Positions 62,868 to 64,000 of a stretch of 64,000 nucleotides of DNA are shown here, in pieces (position 1 is the stretch's first letter; every line of letters starts with the position of its first letter). A model generated the notes under the pieces. That model did no database searches, was not told the origin of the DNA, and saw only the letters and a list, made by a program, of their open reading frames with translations. The DNA lies in contig NZ_JBBPCL010000001.1 of the NCBI RefSeq assembly GCF_038039215.1, forward strand, positions 6,200,001 to 6,264,000, in the 5' to 3' direction. The stretch is from Pseudonocardia sp. T1-2H (GTDB lineage: Bacteria > Actinomycetota > Actinomycetes > Mycobacteriales > Pseudonocardiaceae). The position numbers and the translations under genes are program-made.

Positions 62868-62910
62868 CGTACACACGAGACCCTGGCTCAGTCGCCCTGC
62901 CTCGACGTCC

Positions 62911-63156
62911 TCACCGACTGGCGGCGCGGTATTCAAAATAGTCCGGCGACGGATGCACTCTCGCGTCCATTGGCAGCCTCAGGGCGCGACCGTCAAGAGC
63001 CATGGTCACGTTTTGATCGGCCCCAGTCCACCGCTTAGCCGATGAACCGTTCAGAGGACACGCGATTCTGTGATCCTGATCAATCGTTAGTACACCCGCA
63101 TCGAATAGAGCGTGATGGCTCGCGCACAGCAAGACACCATTCCTCCCGAGGTTCGC
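62911..63156 (-). pseudogene. HNH endonuclease C-terminal remnant
   Basis: Minus-strand text GRNGVLLCASHHALFDAGVL, TIDQDHRIACPLNGSSAKRW resembles the end of an HNH endonuclease of restriction type (the usual form is NGLCLCxxHHxAFDxGL). The upstream domain with the first metal ligands is missing, and a stop lies at about 63170. The segment has visibly lower GC than its surroundings, a sign of foreign origin. The rest of 62868-63347 shows no gene. Confidence 0.5.
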
Positions 63157-63347
63157 GCACTCATGTCCCGCTAGCCACGGTCACATTCCCGGAACATCCC
63201 TCGCGAACCGGAAGGCCGTAGCCGGTAACGCCGGCCCCGCTCGTCCCGACTGCACCGTCACGAAGTCCAGAAAACGCGCGGCACGCCGCCTCGAAATCCG
63301 TGCACACGGCCTGGAACCGCAAGCCCGAGTAGAGAAGGAGAGTTCTC

Positions 63348-63677
63348 ATGCCGTACTACCTCAGCCAGGTCGGCTACACCCCCGAGAGCTGGGCCGCGCA
63401 GATCCGCAACCCGCAGGACGTCCGCGAGCGGGTGGGCCGCGCAGCGGACGCCGTCGGTGGCCGGATGGAGAGCGCGTTCTACGCCTTCGGCACCCACGAC
63501 CTGGTTGCGATCGTCGAGTTCCCCGACGACGCCGCGGTCGCCGCCTGGGCCATCGCCACCGCGGCCGGCGGTGCGCTGCGCTCGATGACGACCACACCAC
63601 TGATCAGCGTCGACGACGGCCTGAACATCATGCGCAACGCCGCCAAGGTCACCCAGGTCTACCAGCCGCCCAAGTGA
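63348..63677 (+). CDS. GYD domain protein
   Basis: A 109-residue ferredoxin-like alpha/beta protein: MPYYLSQVGYTPESWAAQIR, ADAVGGRMESAFYAFGTHDL and VAIVEFPDDAAVAAWAIATA identify the GYD family. AAGGAG lies nine bases upstream of the ATG. GYD proteins are widespread and uncharacterised, usually near oxidoreductases. It follows the TetR gene on the same strand after 480 bases and may be a lone transcript. Confidence 0.88.
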   Translation: MPYYLSQVGYTPESWAAQIRNPQDVRERVGRAADAVGGRMESAFYAFGTHDLVAIVEFPDDAAVAAWAIATAAGGALRSMTTTPLISVDDGLNIMRNAAKVTQVYQPPK

Positions 63678-63800
63678 CCGCAGCACACCGTGGCCGTCCT
63701 GGCCGGGCTTCTTCGACGGGCCCGCAGGGCCTAACTGCAACCAGAAGCGAAACCAACTCGACCGAGAACGATCATGCGGTCCAGCGTTGTCGCTGGTAGG

Positions 63801-63845
63801 TGGTGGAGCCGCCTTGGGGAGTCGAACCCTATACCTACGCATCGC
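63801..63845 (-). other. ssrA (tmRNA)-like 3' end, probable integration-site remnant
   Basis: The minus strand reads GCGTAGG (63841-63835), GGGTTCGACTCCCC (63829-63816), then GGCGGCTCCACCA ending at 63801. A T-arm plus encoded CCA is the typical end of a tmRNA or tRNA, and the GTAGG context resembles actinobacterial tmRNA. No full tRNA can be folded, and no tmRNA tag sequence is seen in the 155 bases to the window edge. A site-specific integration (att) remnant, or the end of an ssrA gene extending past the edge, are the options. Confidence 0.45.
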
Positions 63846-64000
63846 GAGAATTTCCGTCTCCGGGGTCACGACAGGCGTCAATCGCATCAATGCAGTTCAG
63901 CGGCTCGTTGCGGCGCATCACCGGCATCGTGAAAACCAGTTGGAGGCCACGAAGGAGGCCACGCGGTCGTTGCTCAGCCGGCCCAGAGCAACGAAACGAC

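Noticed and set aside
63801..63880. Complete tRNA gene on the minus strand
   Set aside because: The T-arm and CCA end are present, but no matching 7-bp acceptor, D-arm or anticodon arm can be placed at tRNA distance.
1..64000. CRISPR arrays, insertion sequences or transposases
   Set aside because: No regularly spaced repeats beyond the three-copy array at 1493-1591, and no transposase motifs were recognised on either strand.

Overview
This is a very GC-rich window with dense, overlapping, mostly minus-strand operons and frequent GTG starts. F420-type LLM flavoproteins, PadR/PucR/TetR regulators, DUF2267, DUF1206 and DUF998 proteins and a selenocysteine formate dehydrogenase point to an actinomycete. 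Pseudonocardiales, Pseudonocardia-like, is my best guess from gene content alone.

Layout. 1-12.9 kb is mixed chromosomal content: a transporter C-terminus, GH46 chitosanase, cytochrome P450, macrolide-type glycosyltransferase, LuxR-type regulator, SDR, SodC-like lipoprotein, NYN/LOTUS protein, dienelactone hydrolase and a PPDK/rifampin-phosphotransferase-like protein. 12.9-20.7 kb is a minus-strand operon of acyl-CoA ligase, molybdenum hydroxylase large subunit, enoyl-CoA hydratase-like protein, FAD subunit and a fused CoxS-CoxG protein, facing a PadR regulator across a palindromic operator. 20.9-22 kb is a family-9 glycosyltransferase. 22.1-25.9 kb is a second molybdenum hydroxylase (S, M, L). 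26.3-38.8 kb is a 12-gene minus-strand operon: DUF917, HyuA, a complete branched-chain-type ABC importer, an LLM flavoprotein, a REDY/HapK-like protein and a third molybdenum hydroxylase. It is divergent from a PucR regulator and has a perfect palindrome between the two. It reads as an import-and-degrade pathway for an unknown nitrogen heterocycle. 40.5-50.4 kb holds stress and envelope functions: DUF1206, a flavin disulfide reductase, two DUF2267 proteins around a CPA1 antiporter, a universal stress protein, a large secreted protein and DUF998.

50.6-55.7 kb encodes a membrane-bound formate dehydrogenase (FdhA, FdhB, NrfD-like anchor). FdhA is interrupted by an in-frame UGA at codon 191, followed by a SECIS-like hairpin with a GGUCU loop, so it is a selenoprotein. 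56.0-62.9 kb is a TetR-controlled CoA-thioester operon (acyl-CoA ligase, two LLM flavoproteins, SDR, acetoacetyl-CoA synthetase). The last 1.2 kb has a GYD protein, an HNH endonuclease remnant and an ssrA-like 3' end, suggesting an old integration site.

A caution that affects many calls: at least twelve single-base indels, mostly in C or G runs, break otherwise intact genes. Restoring one base gives full family length each time. These look like consensus sequencing errors rather than pseudogenes, so the affected genes are annotated at their reconstructed extent.
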